From Streptosporangium sp. NBC_01756 (GTDB lineage Bacteria > Actinomycetota > Actinomycetes > Streptosporangiales > Streptosporangiaceae), in contig NZ_CP109130.1 of NCBI RefSeq assembly GCF_035917975.1, positions 372,001-436,000 of the forward strand: 64,000 nt of DNA, given 5' to 3'. Of the stretch, positions 27,342-36,290 are shown in pieces. The notes beneath the pieces are model-generated. The model searched no databases. It saw nothing but the letters and a program-made list of their open reading frames with translations, and was not told the origin of the DNA. Both the position numbers and the translations under genes were made by a program. Within the stretch, counting starts at the first letter, position 1. Every line of letters begins with the position of its first letter.

Positions 27342-27425
27342 GCCATCCGAAAAGGATGGACGACGCAACGGCCTGACCTCTATGAATTCGGACCATCCAG
27401 TTATCTGAATTTCGGAGGTCCGTTC

Positions 27426-30400
27426 ATGCGACGTTGGGTGGCGACGGCCGTCGCGTCGGCAGCGGCGTGTGCCCTCGGGCTGAGTGCTCCCGTCCCGGCG
27501 GGTGCCGCACGCGCACCGGCCGGGACCACACCTGTGTCCCCGTTCACGGCCAGGCCGGACACCTACGACGTCACGCTGGTCACCGGCGACCGCGTGCACG
27601 TCACCGACCTGGCGGACGGTCACCGGGCCGCGACGATCACTCCTGCCCCGCGTGCGGACGGATCCGTCCCCACCTTCCAGGTGCTGGAGAACGCAGGCAG
27701 GCTGAGCGTGGTCCCGGACGACGTGGCGAGCCTCGTCCCCCTGCGCCTCGACCCGCACCTGTTCGACGTGACGACGCTCACGGAGCAGGGGTACGCCGAT
27801 TCGGCCAGCGGCGCGGTCCCGCTCATCCTCACCTACACCGAGGCCGTCTCGCTGGCCGCACCGCCCGCGGTGCCGGCGACGAAGCTGCTGCGCCGCCTGG
27901 AGAGCATCGGCGGGGCCGGGGTCTCCGCGGAGAAAAGCCAGATGGCGCAGCTCGGTGCGGCCCTGGCGGAGCTCGCCCGTGCCGGGGACGGGAGGCTCAC
28001 CGGCCCGCTCGCCGGAGTGGAGAAGATCTGGCTGGACCGCCGGGTGGAGGCGGTGCTCGACCACAGTGTTCCGCAGATCTCGGCACCGGCCGCCTGGGCC
28101 GCCGGATACGACGGGTCCGGCACGACCGTGGCCGTGCTCGACACCGGGATCGACTCCCAGCATCCCGATCTGGCCGGCAAGGTCGCCGACGAGCGTGACT
28201 TCACCGGCGAGGACAGCACCCGCGACGTCCAAGGGCACGGAACGCACGTGGCCTCCACCATCGCGGGCAGCGGCGCGGCCTCGGACGGCCGGTTCAAGGG
28301 TGTCGCACCGGGCGCCGAACTGCTCAACGGCAGGGTGCTGGACAGTGCCGGCGAGGGAGCCCTGTCGTGGATCATCGAGGGCATGGAGTGGGCGTCCGCC
28401 GACAAGCACGCCGACATCGTGAACATGAGCCTCGGCGGCCCCGAAGCGGGTGGCCCGCTCACCGAGGCCGTGGACAGTCTGGCCAAGCAGTACGGCACGC
28501 TCTTCGTGATCGCGGCGGGCAACATGGGCTGCGACGGCTGTGTCGGAACCCCCGGCGACGCGTCGGCGGCCCTGACCGTCGGAGCCGTCGACGCCGAGGA
28601 CAAGCTGGCCGACTTCTCCAGCCGCGGCCCGGTCGCGGCCGACCTCTCGGTCAAGCCCGACGTCACCGCACCGGGTGTGGGCATCGTCGCGGCGCGGGCG
28701 GGCGGGACCTCCCTGGGCGAGCCCGTCGACGCCGCCTACACCCGGCTGTCCGGCACGTCGATGGCCACTCCGCACGTGGCGGGCGCCGCCGCGCTGCTGC
28801 GGCAGGCCCGCCCCGGCATCCAGGCCGACGAGCTCAAGACGCTGCTGATGGGTACGGCCGAGCACCAGGACGGCACCTCCGTCGACGAGCAGGGCACCGG
28901 GCGGATCGACGTCGCCGCGGCACTCGCCGACCCGGTCGCGGCCTCTCTGGGGTCGGTGAACTTCGGCGCGTTCACCGCTGCCTCTCCCTCCCCCGCGACC
29001 CGGGTCGTGTCCTACCGCAACCTCTCCGGTGCACCGGTCGAGCTGAGCTTGAAGGGCACCGGCGCCTTCACCGTCTCTCCCGCGGCACTCACGGTGCCGG
29101 TGAAAGGCACGGCCGAGGTCACCGTCTCCCTCGACGTGGCGAAGGTCCCCGAAGGGCGTGTCCGGGAGGAGCTGGTCGCCACCGCCTCCCCGGGCCATGA
29201 CGTGCGCACGCTGCTCACCGCGACCAAGGAGGGACCGCGCGTCGAGCTCCGGGTGAGCGGCATCGCCCGGGACGGCCGGCCGGGGCGCGGCGGTTTCACC
29301 GTGCTCAACCTGGACGACGGCACCCTCGCCGGGCGCCTGCTGCCCGGTGACGCCGCCGAACCCTGCTCCGGTGAGCCCTACGGCTCCGGCACCTGCCTGC
29401 GGGTGAAGCCCGGAAACTACTCCGTACTCGGCCACATCTTCACGGCGCCGTCGTGGCAGGACAGCACCGAGGAGGGGCAGGTGCTGAACCAGAGCCTCGT
29501 CGGCGACCCCGAAATGAAGATCACGAAGAACACCGAGGTGGTGCTCGACGCCCGCAAGGCCGTCGAGGTGCGGATCGAGACACCCGACCACAAGACGAAG
29601 CGGAACACGGGCGCCGCCGAGCACATCTCGTGGTATCGGGCACCGGCCCAGGGGGGTGGCGCGCTGCGGGGCGGCACCTACCTCGCGCCGGGCGCGCAGC
29701 TGGAGGAGCGGCTCTTCATCCAGCCGACCAAGCGCGTCACCAAGGGCGTGTTCTCCGTCGGCACCCGGTGGCGGCTGGACGCACCGGCCATCACGATGCG
29801 CGCGCTCGGGACCACGCTGAACCCGGAGTACTACGTACCGACGTGGTTCAGCGACCTCTCCGACGAGTTCCCCCGCCTCGACGGGGCCGCGCTGCTCCAG
29901 CTCGCCGACGCGGGACAGGGCAGGCCCGAGGACATCAAGGGCAGGAACCTGCGCGGGAAGCTGGCGCTCATCCGGCGGACCGACGGGATCCCGGTCTCGA
30001 CCCAGTCCAACAACGCCGCGGCCGCCGGAGCCAGGATGGTCGCGATCTACAACGACCGCCCGGGCGTCGACCTCGATCCCGGAGGGTCGGGGGTGAAGCT
30101 CTCCGTCCCGACCGTACGGCTGTCGCAGGAGGAGGGACGGAAGCTGCTCTCCCGGCTGCGGTACCTGCCCGTCCCCGTTCTGGCCGAAGGTGTCGTCGCC
30201 AGCCCCTACCAGTACGAGCTGTTCCTGCGCGAGCAGGGCCGGGTCCCGGACGACCTGCGATATGTCGTCCGCGCCACGTCACTGGCCAGGGAGGACACCG
30301 GCTTCCACAGCCAGCTCGCCGACAACGTGACGATGAACGAGGCGCGCTGGGCGTTCGAGCCGTGGGACACCACCTCACTCACCACGAACCGGCCCGTGCT

Positions 30401-31265
30401 CCGCGCCCCGCGGACTCAGGTCACCTACGTCACCCCCGACCCGGACGTCCGGTGGAGCACCGGAGTGGGCGCTCCCGAACTGCCCTACAACAACATGTGG
30501 GAACGCCCGCAGACACCGCGCGTCGAACTCACGGCTCCCGGGTTCCACATCTACCGCGAGGGTGAGAAACTCAGCCGCACCTGGCTCAGGCAACCGCTCA
30601 CCCCGGGCGTCGACCCGTTCGACCCGCTGCGCAGGGAGGGGAACAGGCTCCACGTCTCCGTCAAGGGTTTCGTCGACGCCGACGGCAACGTCGGCGACGC
30701 CTACAGCAGCGACTTCGAGCAGGGCCTGCGCACCGGCTTCCGCCTCTACCGCGGCGAGACGCTGCTCGCCCAGACGGACTACCTGCCGGTGGGGGACGTG
30801 GCTCTGCCTCCCGGCAGGTCGGACTACCGGATCGAGTACGAACTGGAGAACCGTGCGACGTGGGCGAAGCTGTCCACCCGTACGGACACGACCTGGACGT
30901 TCCCCTCGGAGCAGACCGCCGGTGGGGCGACCGAGGTGGTCCCCCTGCTGCTCGCCGACTACGACGTCCCGGCCGACCTGAAGAACCGCGGCGGCGGGAC
31001 GCAGCTGGGACTGTCGCTGTACCACCAGCCGGGCGCGCCCGCCAGCGCGATCAAGAAGGTCTCGCTGGAGGTGTCCTATGACGACGGGGCGACCTGGCGG
31101 GCCGCGAAGCGGCTGACCCCGGCGGGCACCGGATCGTACAAGGCGGTGCTCGACCGGCCCGCCCCGGGCGCCGAGTCCGTCTCGCTCCGGGTCCGCGCAT
31201 CGGACGAGAAGGGCGCGACCCTCACCCAGGAGGTGATCCGCGCGTACGCCCTCCCGGGCCGCTGA
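27426..31265 (+). CDS. large secreted S8 (subtilisin-like) serine protease
   Basis: This 1279-residue exported protein starts at the ATG following GGAGG by 7 bases, with a signal peptide ending near AGAA. A propeptide-like region spans about 35-215. The catalytic domain has D239 (VAVLDTGID), H271 (GHGTHVAS), oxyanion N366 (AAGNMG) and S445 (GTSMATPHVAGA). About 800 residues follow: beta-sandwich repeats and a PA-like insert after the catalytic domain (LRGKLALIRRTDGIPVS, then AAAAGARMVAIYND), where in many subtilases the PA domain lies inside it. Its role is probably extracellular protein degradation. It stands alone between strong hairpins. Confidence 0.93.
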   Translation: MRRWVATAVASAAACALGLSAPVPAGAARAPAGTTPVSPFTARPDTYDVTLVTGDRVHVTDLADGHRAATITPAPRADGSVPTFQVLENAGRLSVVPDDVASLVPLRLDPHLFDVTTLTEQGYADSASGAVPLILTYTEAVSLAAPPAVPATKLLRRLESIGGAGVSAEKSQMAQLGAALAELARAGDGRLTGPLAGVEKIWLDRRVEAVLDHSVPQISAPAAWAAGYDGSGTTVAVLDTGIDSQHPDLAGKVADERDFTGEDSTRDVQGHGTHVASTIAGSGAASDGRFKGVAPGAELLNGRVLDSAGEGALSWIIEGMEWASADKHADIVNMSLGGPEAGGPLTEAVDSLAKQYGTLFVIAAGNMGCDGCVGTPGDASAALTVGAVDAEDKLADFSSRGPVAADLSVKPDVTAPGVGIVAARAGGTSLGEPVDAAYTRLSGTSMATPHVAGAAALLRQARPGIQADELKTLLMGTAEHQDGTSVDEQGTGRIDVAAALADPVAASLGSVNFGAFTAASPSPATRVVSYRNLSGAPVELSLKGTGAFTVSPAALTVPVKGTAEVTVSLDVAKVPEGRVREELVATASPGHDVRTLLTATKEGPRVELRVSGIARDGRPGRGGFTVLNLDDGTLAGRLLPGDAAEPCSGEPYGSGTCLRVKPGNYSVLGHIFTAPSWQDSTEEGQVLNQSLVGDPEMKITKNTEVVLDARKAVEVRIETPDHKTKRNTGAAEHISWYRAPAQGGGALRGGTYLAPGAQLEERLFIQPTKRVTKGVFSVGTRWRLDAPAITMRALGTTLNPEYYVPTWFSDLSDEFPRLDGAALLQLADAGQGRPEDIKGRNLRGKLALIRRTDGIPVSTQSNNAAAAGARMVAIYNDRPGVDLDPGGSGVKLSVPTVRLSQEEGRKLLSRLRYLPVPVLAEGVVASPYQYELFLREQGRVPDDLRYVVRATSLAREDTGFHSQLADNVTMNEARWAFEPWDTTSLTTNRPVLRAPRTQVTYVTPDPDVRWSTGVGAPELPYNNMWERPQTPRVELTAPGFHIYREGEKLSRTWLRQPLTPGVDPFDPLRREGNRLHVSVKGFVDADGNVGDAYSSDFEQGLRTGFRLYRGETLLAQTDYLPVGDVALPPGRSDYRIEYELENRATWAKLSTRTDTTWTFPSEQTAGGATEVVPLLLADYDVPADLKNRGGGTQLGLSLYHQPGAPASAIKKVSLEVSYDDGATWRAAKRLTPAGTGSYKAVLDRPAPGAESVSLRVRASDEKGATLTQEVIRAYALPGR

Positions 31266-31370
31266 CCACGCACGGTCTCCTCTCACCGCCGGCCCTGTGC
31301 GGCCCGCCCGGAACGGGCCGCACAGGGCCGGCGTGCGCACGGTGGGACGGGTCGGCTCGCCGAGCCTCGC

Positions 31371-32306
31371 CTGCCGGACGCCCTGCGGGAAGAGGCGCAT
31401 CGGCGCCGTCGGCTGCTTGAGGAGTCGGTGGCCGAACTGCACCCGATCGCGTTGGAGGAGTTCTGCGCGGAGTCGGCGCTCTCCGCGCAGACTCTCGCCG
31501 CCGCGCTGCGCGACCTGACCCGTACCGGTGAGGGCGTGGTGGTGCTGTGCGGATCGGCCTACCGCAACCGCGGGATCGAGCCGCTGCTGGACGCCGTCGT
31601 GGCCTACCTGCCCTCGCCGCTGGACGTGCCGGCGGTACGCGGCCCCCAGGGCGGCGCGGTGCGGGAGCAGATCGCCGACCCGGTGGCGCCGTTCGCCGCG
31701 CTGGTGTTCAAGGTGAACTCGACCGCCACCGGGCGGCTGACCTACCTGCGCGTGTATTCGGGAACGATCCGGAAGGGAGACGCGGTGCTGGACGCCGGCG
31801 TCGGCCGGCCCCAGGTGGCCTACCGGGAGACGGTCGCCTCCGGGGTGTCCGGGCTGCTGTATCGGCACGTCAAGCAAGACGGGGGCACCGGCCAGTTCGC
31901 CCACGTCGTCCTCGACGTGGAGCCGCTGGAGACCGCCCCGGACGCCGGTGACAACGGCGGCGGCGCGGTGGGTTTCGTGTTCCGGACGGCCGGCCGGATC
32001 GCACTGCGAGAGGCGCTGCGGGCCTGCGCGATGGTGCTGCTGGAACCGGTGGCCGAGGTCACGGCCACCGTTCCCGACGACGCCGTCGGCGGGGTGCTGG
32101 GCGACATGGCGGCACGGCGCGGCCGGGTCTCCGGCTCGACCGCACGGGCGGGCACGGTGGTGATCACCGCGACCGTGCCGCTGGCCGAGTTGTTCGGCTA
32201 CGCGACCCGGTTGCGTAGCCGGACCCAGGGGCGGGGGACTTTCACCACCCGGGCCACCGGTTACGCCCCGGCGCCGGGCGCGGTGCCCACTGGGACGCCC
32301 CGGTAG
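31371..32306 (+). pseudogene. elongation factor G-like relic lacking the GTPase domain
   Basis: The frame is open from about 31371; the first usable start is the GTG at 31428 (292 residues). Readable parts are the end of the G domain (GVVVLCGSAYRNRGIEPLLD, then AVVAYLPSP), the beginning of domain II (KVNSTATGRLTYLRVYSG), domain IV (RPQVAYRETV, GGTGQFAHVVLDVEPLE) and domain V (VLLEPVAEV, AEVPLAE-like VPLAELFGYATRLR, SRTQGRG). Missing are all GTP-binding motifs, the rest of domain II with domain III (junction near 31800) and the middle of domain IV (junction near 31975). Every deletion keeps the frame. It cannot be a translocase. It is probably a decaying paralogue of an EF-G/TetM-like gene, but expression of a shortened protein is possible. 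Confidence 0.8.
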
Positions 32307-32314
32307 GAGACGAC

Positions 32315-32348
32315 GATGGCCCCGCCCGCACCCGCGGGCGGGGCCATC
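32315..32348. terminator. bidirectional terminator hairpin
   Basis: A perfect 14-base stem with a 6-base loop lies between the EF-G relic and the convergent glycosidase gene. It is 8 bases from each stop, so it can serve both. Confidence 0.8.
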
Positions 32349-32356
32349 TCAGGGGA

Positions 32357-35300
32357 TCAGGCCGCCGACCGCGCCGACAGCGCGACCGTCGCCTGACGGG
32401 TGACGCCGTTGACGGTGACCGCGACGGTGACCTGCCCGGGACGGAGCACCGTGAGGGTTCCGGTCGCCGGGTCCAGCACCGCCGCGTGCCGGGGCTTCGC
32501 GCCGGCACGGGTGCCGATGTGGAGGTTCGGTGAGCCCGACCAGTCGGCCGAGACGGGGTAGGCGACCGGCACCGTACGGCCCGCCTGCGTCAGGGTCGCG
32601 GAGACGTGGCCCTGCCTGCCGACCTCCACCGAGCCGGGCACGGTGAGTGTCAGCTCGTCGACGTGCGGGCGGACCTGCGCGCCGATCCAGACCGGCGCGT
32701 CGCGGAACCAGTCGCGCCGGACCTGCGCGGCCTCCTTCTCCGTCACCGGGTCGACCCCCCACAGGGACCAGCCGGTGAAACCGCCGTCGTCGGCCGCCGT
32801 CGCCGGGTTCTTACCGGAGTTCCCGTTGATGAAGTACGGCACGGCGTCGACCCGTGAGGCGTGGAAGGTCCCGACGTGGCCGCCGATGTAGGCGGCTCCC
32901 TTACCGGTGGTGCGCTGGAAGTCGGCGAGCCAGCCCTCGACCAGCGCGGCCTCCTTGCGGTCGCCGAGCTGGCTGCCCTTGCCGGGCGTCGGGTCGCGCG
33001 GCGGCACGTGGAACAGGACGGCGACCGAGCCGATCGACGGATCGTCGGCCGCCGCGTCGAGGCGGTCGCGCACCATGGCCACCTGGTCGAACCCGCCGCC
33101 CCGCAGGCTCAGCCGCGAGGTGTCGAGGGTGACGAAACGGGTGCCCTTGTGGTCGAAACCACCGTAGGTGGCACCGAAGACCGCGGTGAAGTTGTCGATC
33201 TTCCCACCCATGACCTCGTGGTTGCCCGGCACGTAGTGGACGGGCACCTCGCCGTGGAGCTCCTCGTCCAGGATCCGCTTGGCGAGCGCGAAGTCCTCCG
33301 GTGACGCCTCGTCGACGAGGTCGCCGTTGATGACCAGGAAATCGGGCTTGGCCGCCCTGATCTCCCGCAGGGTGCGGCGGGCGTTGGCGACGATGTCGCT
33401 GTCGGGGTCACGTGCCACGAACTGCGCGTCGGACATGACCGCGAACCGCCACGGCGCCGCGGCGACCTCGCTCCCCGTACGGACCACCGGGTCGGCCGTC
33501 TTCGGGGCGGCCGGGGTGGCCACCGAAGGCGGCACCTTGGCGACGAGCCCGTCGATGGCGATCTCCCCGTTGTACTGGTGGTCGGCCGCCGTCTCGGCGA
33601 CGTAGAAGCGGCGGAGCCTCAGCGGGTAGCTCACCCCGGGCGGCACCGTGAACTCGACGAACTTCCAGCCCGTCCAGGTGAGGTACGGCCCGCGGAGGAT
33701 CTGCGACTGCCCTTGGGCGTCGTAGAACTCCAGGCTCGGCCACTCACCCTTGCCGGTGGAGTTGATCCAGAGGCCGAACGCCTGGGGCTGTCCCGGCACC
33801 GTGATCTGCTGGGGCGGGCTGGCGTAGGCCGCCCGGGTGGCCGTCGACTGCGTGAAGTCGTAGGCGAGCTTCAGCCCGCCGCCGCTCTGGCCCGGAGTCG
33901 CCGACAGCGAGCCCGTGGCACGCGCGGTGGCGAACGTCCACGACGCCGCGTTCTCGAAGTCGGCGACCGGGACGTCCTCGTATCCGACGGTCACCGGTAC
34001 GGCCGTGCTGGAACCGCCGACCTTCGCGGTCACCAGCGCCGAGCCGGTCGCCTTCTTCGCCTTCACCGTGTAGAAGCCGTGCTCGGAGGGGGTGACGTCG
34101 AGCAGGTCCCGGTCGTAGTCGAGACGCACGTCGGAGGGTTCGACGGGAGCGGAGTTGCCGTTGCGGTCGTAGCCGACCACGCCGAACGTGCCCGTGGCGT
34201 CCGCGCCTGCCAGGCCGACCCGGTCGGTGGTCGCGCCCAGACTCGCGAGAGGCTGCAGGACGGTGAGAGCGATCTCGCCCTTGGCGTTCCCGCGCGAGGC
34301 CGTGACGGTCGTCTGTCCGGGCAGCAGGCCGCGGAAGGTTCCGTCGCGGCCGACGATCCCGTGCGCCGCCTGGCTGGACCGCCATGACGGGTCGCCCGCC
34401 GCGGGACCGTAGGTCTCGTCGTAGCCGGCCGCGGTGAGCTTGCGGGTGAGCCCCGGGAACACCCGGTCGGGACGGCCGCCGGCGACCGGGCCGGTGCCCG
34501 GCGCCTTCGCCGGGTCGCTGGCTGTCTCCAGCCAGAAGCCCTTGAGCTTTCCGCTGCCGGTGGGGGCGTAGAGCGCGAGGCCGTTGGGGACGTGCCGTTC
34601 CCCTCCGTCGGAGGGGCTGTTCTCCACCTGGACGTCGGCGGAGCCGGGTTCGCGGGCGAGCATCGTCGAGGAGCCGCCGCCGTCGAGGTTCAGCGCGTTG
34701 CGCGCGCCGAGCTCGGCCATCATCGCTCCCAGTTCGGTGAGCGTGACCCCCCTGCTGTCGGTCTGCCGGCCGTCGACGGTCAGCAGGTACATCGTGCGGC
34801 CGTCGGCGGAGAACCCGACACCGGTGCGCGGGGCGGCGGTGTTGTCGGCCGAGGTCTGCGCGACACCGTCCTTGACGAGGATCTGGTTTCCGCCGACGGC
34901 GGCCTTGACCGCGCCGCCGTCACCGTCGGATTTCGGCTGGTACTTCACCTCGACGCGGTCACCGGGCTTCAGCGCGGCCAGCGCGGCCGCTCCGGCGTCC
35001 CGGCCGAGCATGATCGTCGTACCCGCCGGGATGGGACCGCTGCCCGCGGCGGCGCGCACCTCGGTGACGGTGCCGTCCCGGAGCTCGACCTCGGTGACCG
35101 CCGTCGCGCCCGCGACCGCGCGACCGCGGTCGTAGGAGCCCCACAGGGAGGTGAACAGGCCGACGCCGCCCGTCTGGATGAGCTGGTTGAACTGGGTCAG
35201 CGTGATCGGGGCGCCACCGGCGGGTGTCGCGGTGCCGTCGAAGTACATCCGCAGCACCCGTCCGACCCCGTCGGCGGTGACCGCGACGGCGTTGTTGTGG

Positions 35301-35803
35301 CCCGCGGTCGGAGACTGGACGAGGTCTCCGGCGCGGATGCCGATGCCCTGGGCCGCGCCGGAGTTGTTGATGTCGAAGAAGTCGCCGTTGACGGCGGCGA
35401 CGGCCCGGGACCGCTTCGCCGGCCCGGACAGCGGCTCGGTCTTCGACACCTCGCCGGAGTAGACGTAGTCGGCGCTCGCGCCGGCCGAGAGGTCGGCGGC
35501 GATCGCGTCGGCACGCAGCCAGCCCGCGCTGTCGTAGCGGTCGAAGGAGGTGAGGGTGATTCCCGGCGCGACGGGCCGGGTCTTCTTGGCCGTCTCCAAC
35601 TGCCGCGCGCCGGGGGCGACGAGCAGCGTGGAGGGGGCCAGGTAGGACGACGCCTGCGGCGCGTCCTCTACGAGGGTCTGCGGTGGCCGCGCCGGCGAGG
35701 GCGACGGCGACGGATCGGCCTGGGCGGGCGCCGCCGCGCTGAACGCGAGCAGCGGGGCGAGCAGGGCCGTGGCCACGATGTGGGATCGGTGACTTGGGGG
35801 CAC
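32357..35803 (-). CDS. secreted phosphodiester glycosidase (NAGPA-type) fused to calcineurin-like phosphoesterase
   Basis: With the GTG start at 35803 the protein has 1148 residues and a compact signal peptide (HIVATALLAPLLAFSAAAPAQA). A TTG at 35839 would add 12 residues; neither has a clear ribosome site. The N-terminal third matches the NAGPA/DUF2233 fold: RSRAVAAVNGDFFDINNSGA, and later ALNLDGGGSSTML. The middle holds bacterial Ig-like and carbohydrate-binding-like beta domains. The C-terminal third is a metallophosphoesterase: MSDAQF, INGDLVDEA, PGNHEVMGG, LFHVPPRDP and GGHVGTFH. The first motif is DxQ rather than DxH. It probably degrades extracellular phosphodiester-linked glycans such as teichoic acids (inference). 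Confidence 0.88.
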   Translation of the reverse strand: MPPSHRSHIVATALLAPLLAFSAAAPAQADPSPSPSPARPPQTLVEDAPQASSYLAPSTLLVAPGARQLETAKKTRPVAPGITLTSFDRYDSAGWLRADAIAADLSAGASADYVYSGEVSKTEPLSGPAKRSRAVAAVNGDFFDINNSGAAQGIGIRAGDLVQSPTAGHNNAVAVTADGVGRVLRMYFDGTATPAGGAPITLTQFNQLIQTGGVGLFTSLWGSYDRGRAVAGATAVTEVELRDGTVTEVRAAAGSGPIPAGTTIMLGRDAGAAALAALKPGDRVEVKYQPKSDGDGGAVKAAVGGNQILVKDGVAQTSADNTAAPRTGVGFSADGRTMYLLTVDGRQTDSRGVTLTELGAMMAELGARNALNLDGGGSSTMLAREPGSADVQVENSPSDGGERHVPNGLALYAPTGSGKLKGFWLETASDPAKAPGTGPVAGGRPDRVFPGLTRKLTAAGYDETYGPAAGDPSWRSSQAAHGIVGRDGTFRGLLPGQTTVTASRGNAKGEIALTVLQPLASLGATTDRVGLAGADATGTFGVVGYDRNGNSAPVEPSDVRLDYDRDLLDVTPSEHGFYTVKAKKATGSALVTAKVGGSSTAVPVTVGYEDVPVADFENAASWTFATARATGSLSATPGQSGGGLKLAYDFTQSTATRAAYASPPQQITVPGQPQAFGLWINSTGKGEWPSLEFYDAQGQSQILRGPYLTWTGWKFVEFTVPPGVSYPLRLRRFYVAETAADHQYNGEIAIDGLVAKVPPSVATPAAPKTADPVVRTGSEVAAAPWRFAVMSDAQFVARDPDSDIVANARRTLREIRAAKPDFLVINGDLVDEASPEDFALAKRILDEELHGEVPVHYVPGNHEVMGGKIDNFTAVFGATYGGFDHKGTRFVTLDTSRLSLRGGGFDQVAMVRDRLDAAADDPSIGSVAVLFHVPPRDPTPGKGSQLGDRKEAALVEGWLADFQRTTGKGAAYIGGHVGTFHASRVDAVPYFINGNSGKNPATAADDGGFTGWSLWGVDPVTEKEAAQVRRDWFRDAPVWIGAQVRPHVDELTLTVPGSVEVGRQGHVSATLTQAGRTVPVAYPVSADWSGSPNLHIGTRAGAKPRHAAVLDPATGTLTVLRPGQVTVAVTVNGVTRQATVALSARSAA

Positions 35804-36290
35804 CAGCGAACTCAATCGCGCACTGGTTACAAGTTTCAAGACGTAAAGGTGTCCTAAAAGAAAACTTCATCCCCCTGAGACCACGGCGCGGCGGCGACCG
35901 GACTCCGGAACGAGTTTCCCGAACGGCTCCCGGTCCGGCCTGGCCGCGCCGCCGGGCCGCCGGGCCCTCGGGGGGAACTTCGTCGCCCCCTCCGGACGGC
36001 CGCCCACCCGGGGCTCCGCCGTACTGAACAGGCATTGTGTGCTAAATCCAGCAATTCACAGCAAACTGTGAATTTCACATTATTGACAAGTATATTGACG
36101 ACTCCCCTTGTATGGCATCAAATTCCTCTCAGCCCCACCATTACCGGCGAGTCTCCCCCTTCGGCGTTTCACCATCGCAGGCGCGCGGCGTACGTGAACA
36201 TGCCGATGAGTCTCGCCCCCAGGCAGTTCGGCGGACCACGATCACCCCCTCAAAGAACTCGTGGCCGTCGCTCATCAGAAGGAGCACCGC
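35804..36290. other. divergent intergenic region with AT-rich dyad cluster
   Basis: This gap of 487 bases separates the glycosidase and M4 protease genes. The first half is GC-rich without a gene. The part from 36040 to 36130 is strikingly AT-rich and holds overlapping TTCAC/GTGAA half-sites and a TTGACA hexamer (36083-36088), with TTGTAT 19 bases further on. It is probably the regulated promoter of the M4 gene. Confidence 0.5.
36053..36078. promoter_or_regulatory. overlapping TTCAC/GTGAA operator candidate upstream of M4 protease
   Basis: AATTCACAG and CTGTGAATT form a perfect 9-base dyad with a 4-base spacer. The right arm overlaps a second palindrome, GTGAATTTCAC. The three alternating half-sites lie just before a TTGACA hexamer, as expected for a repressor or activator site. 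Confidence 0.5.

Larger units (their letters stand above)
27118..27425. other. intergenic region between amidase and S8 protease genes
   Basis: This 308-base gap has no credible gene. It contains the amidase terminator (27186-27222), a perfect 14-base palindrome (27328-27341), a 6-base stem hairpin with a GAAAA loop (27343-27359), and an AT-richer stretch that probably holds the protease promoter. Confidence 0.6.
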
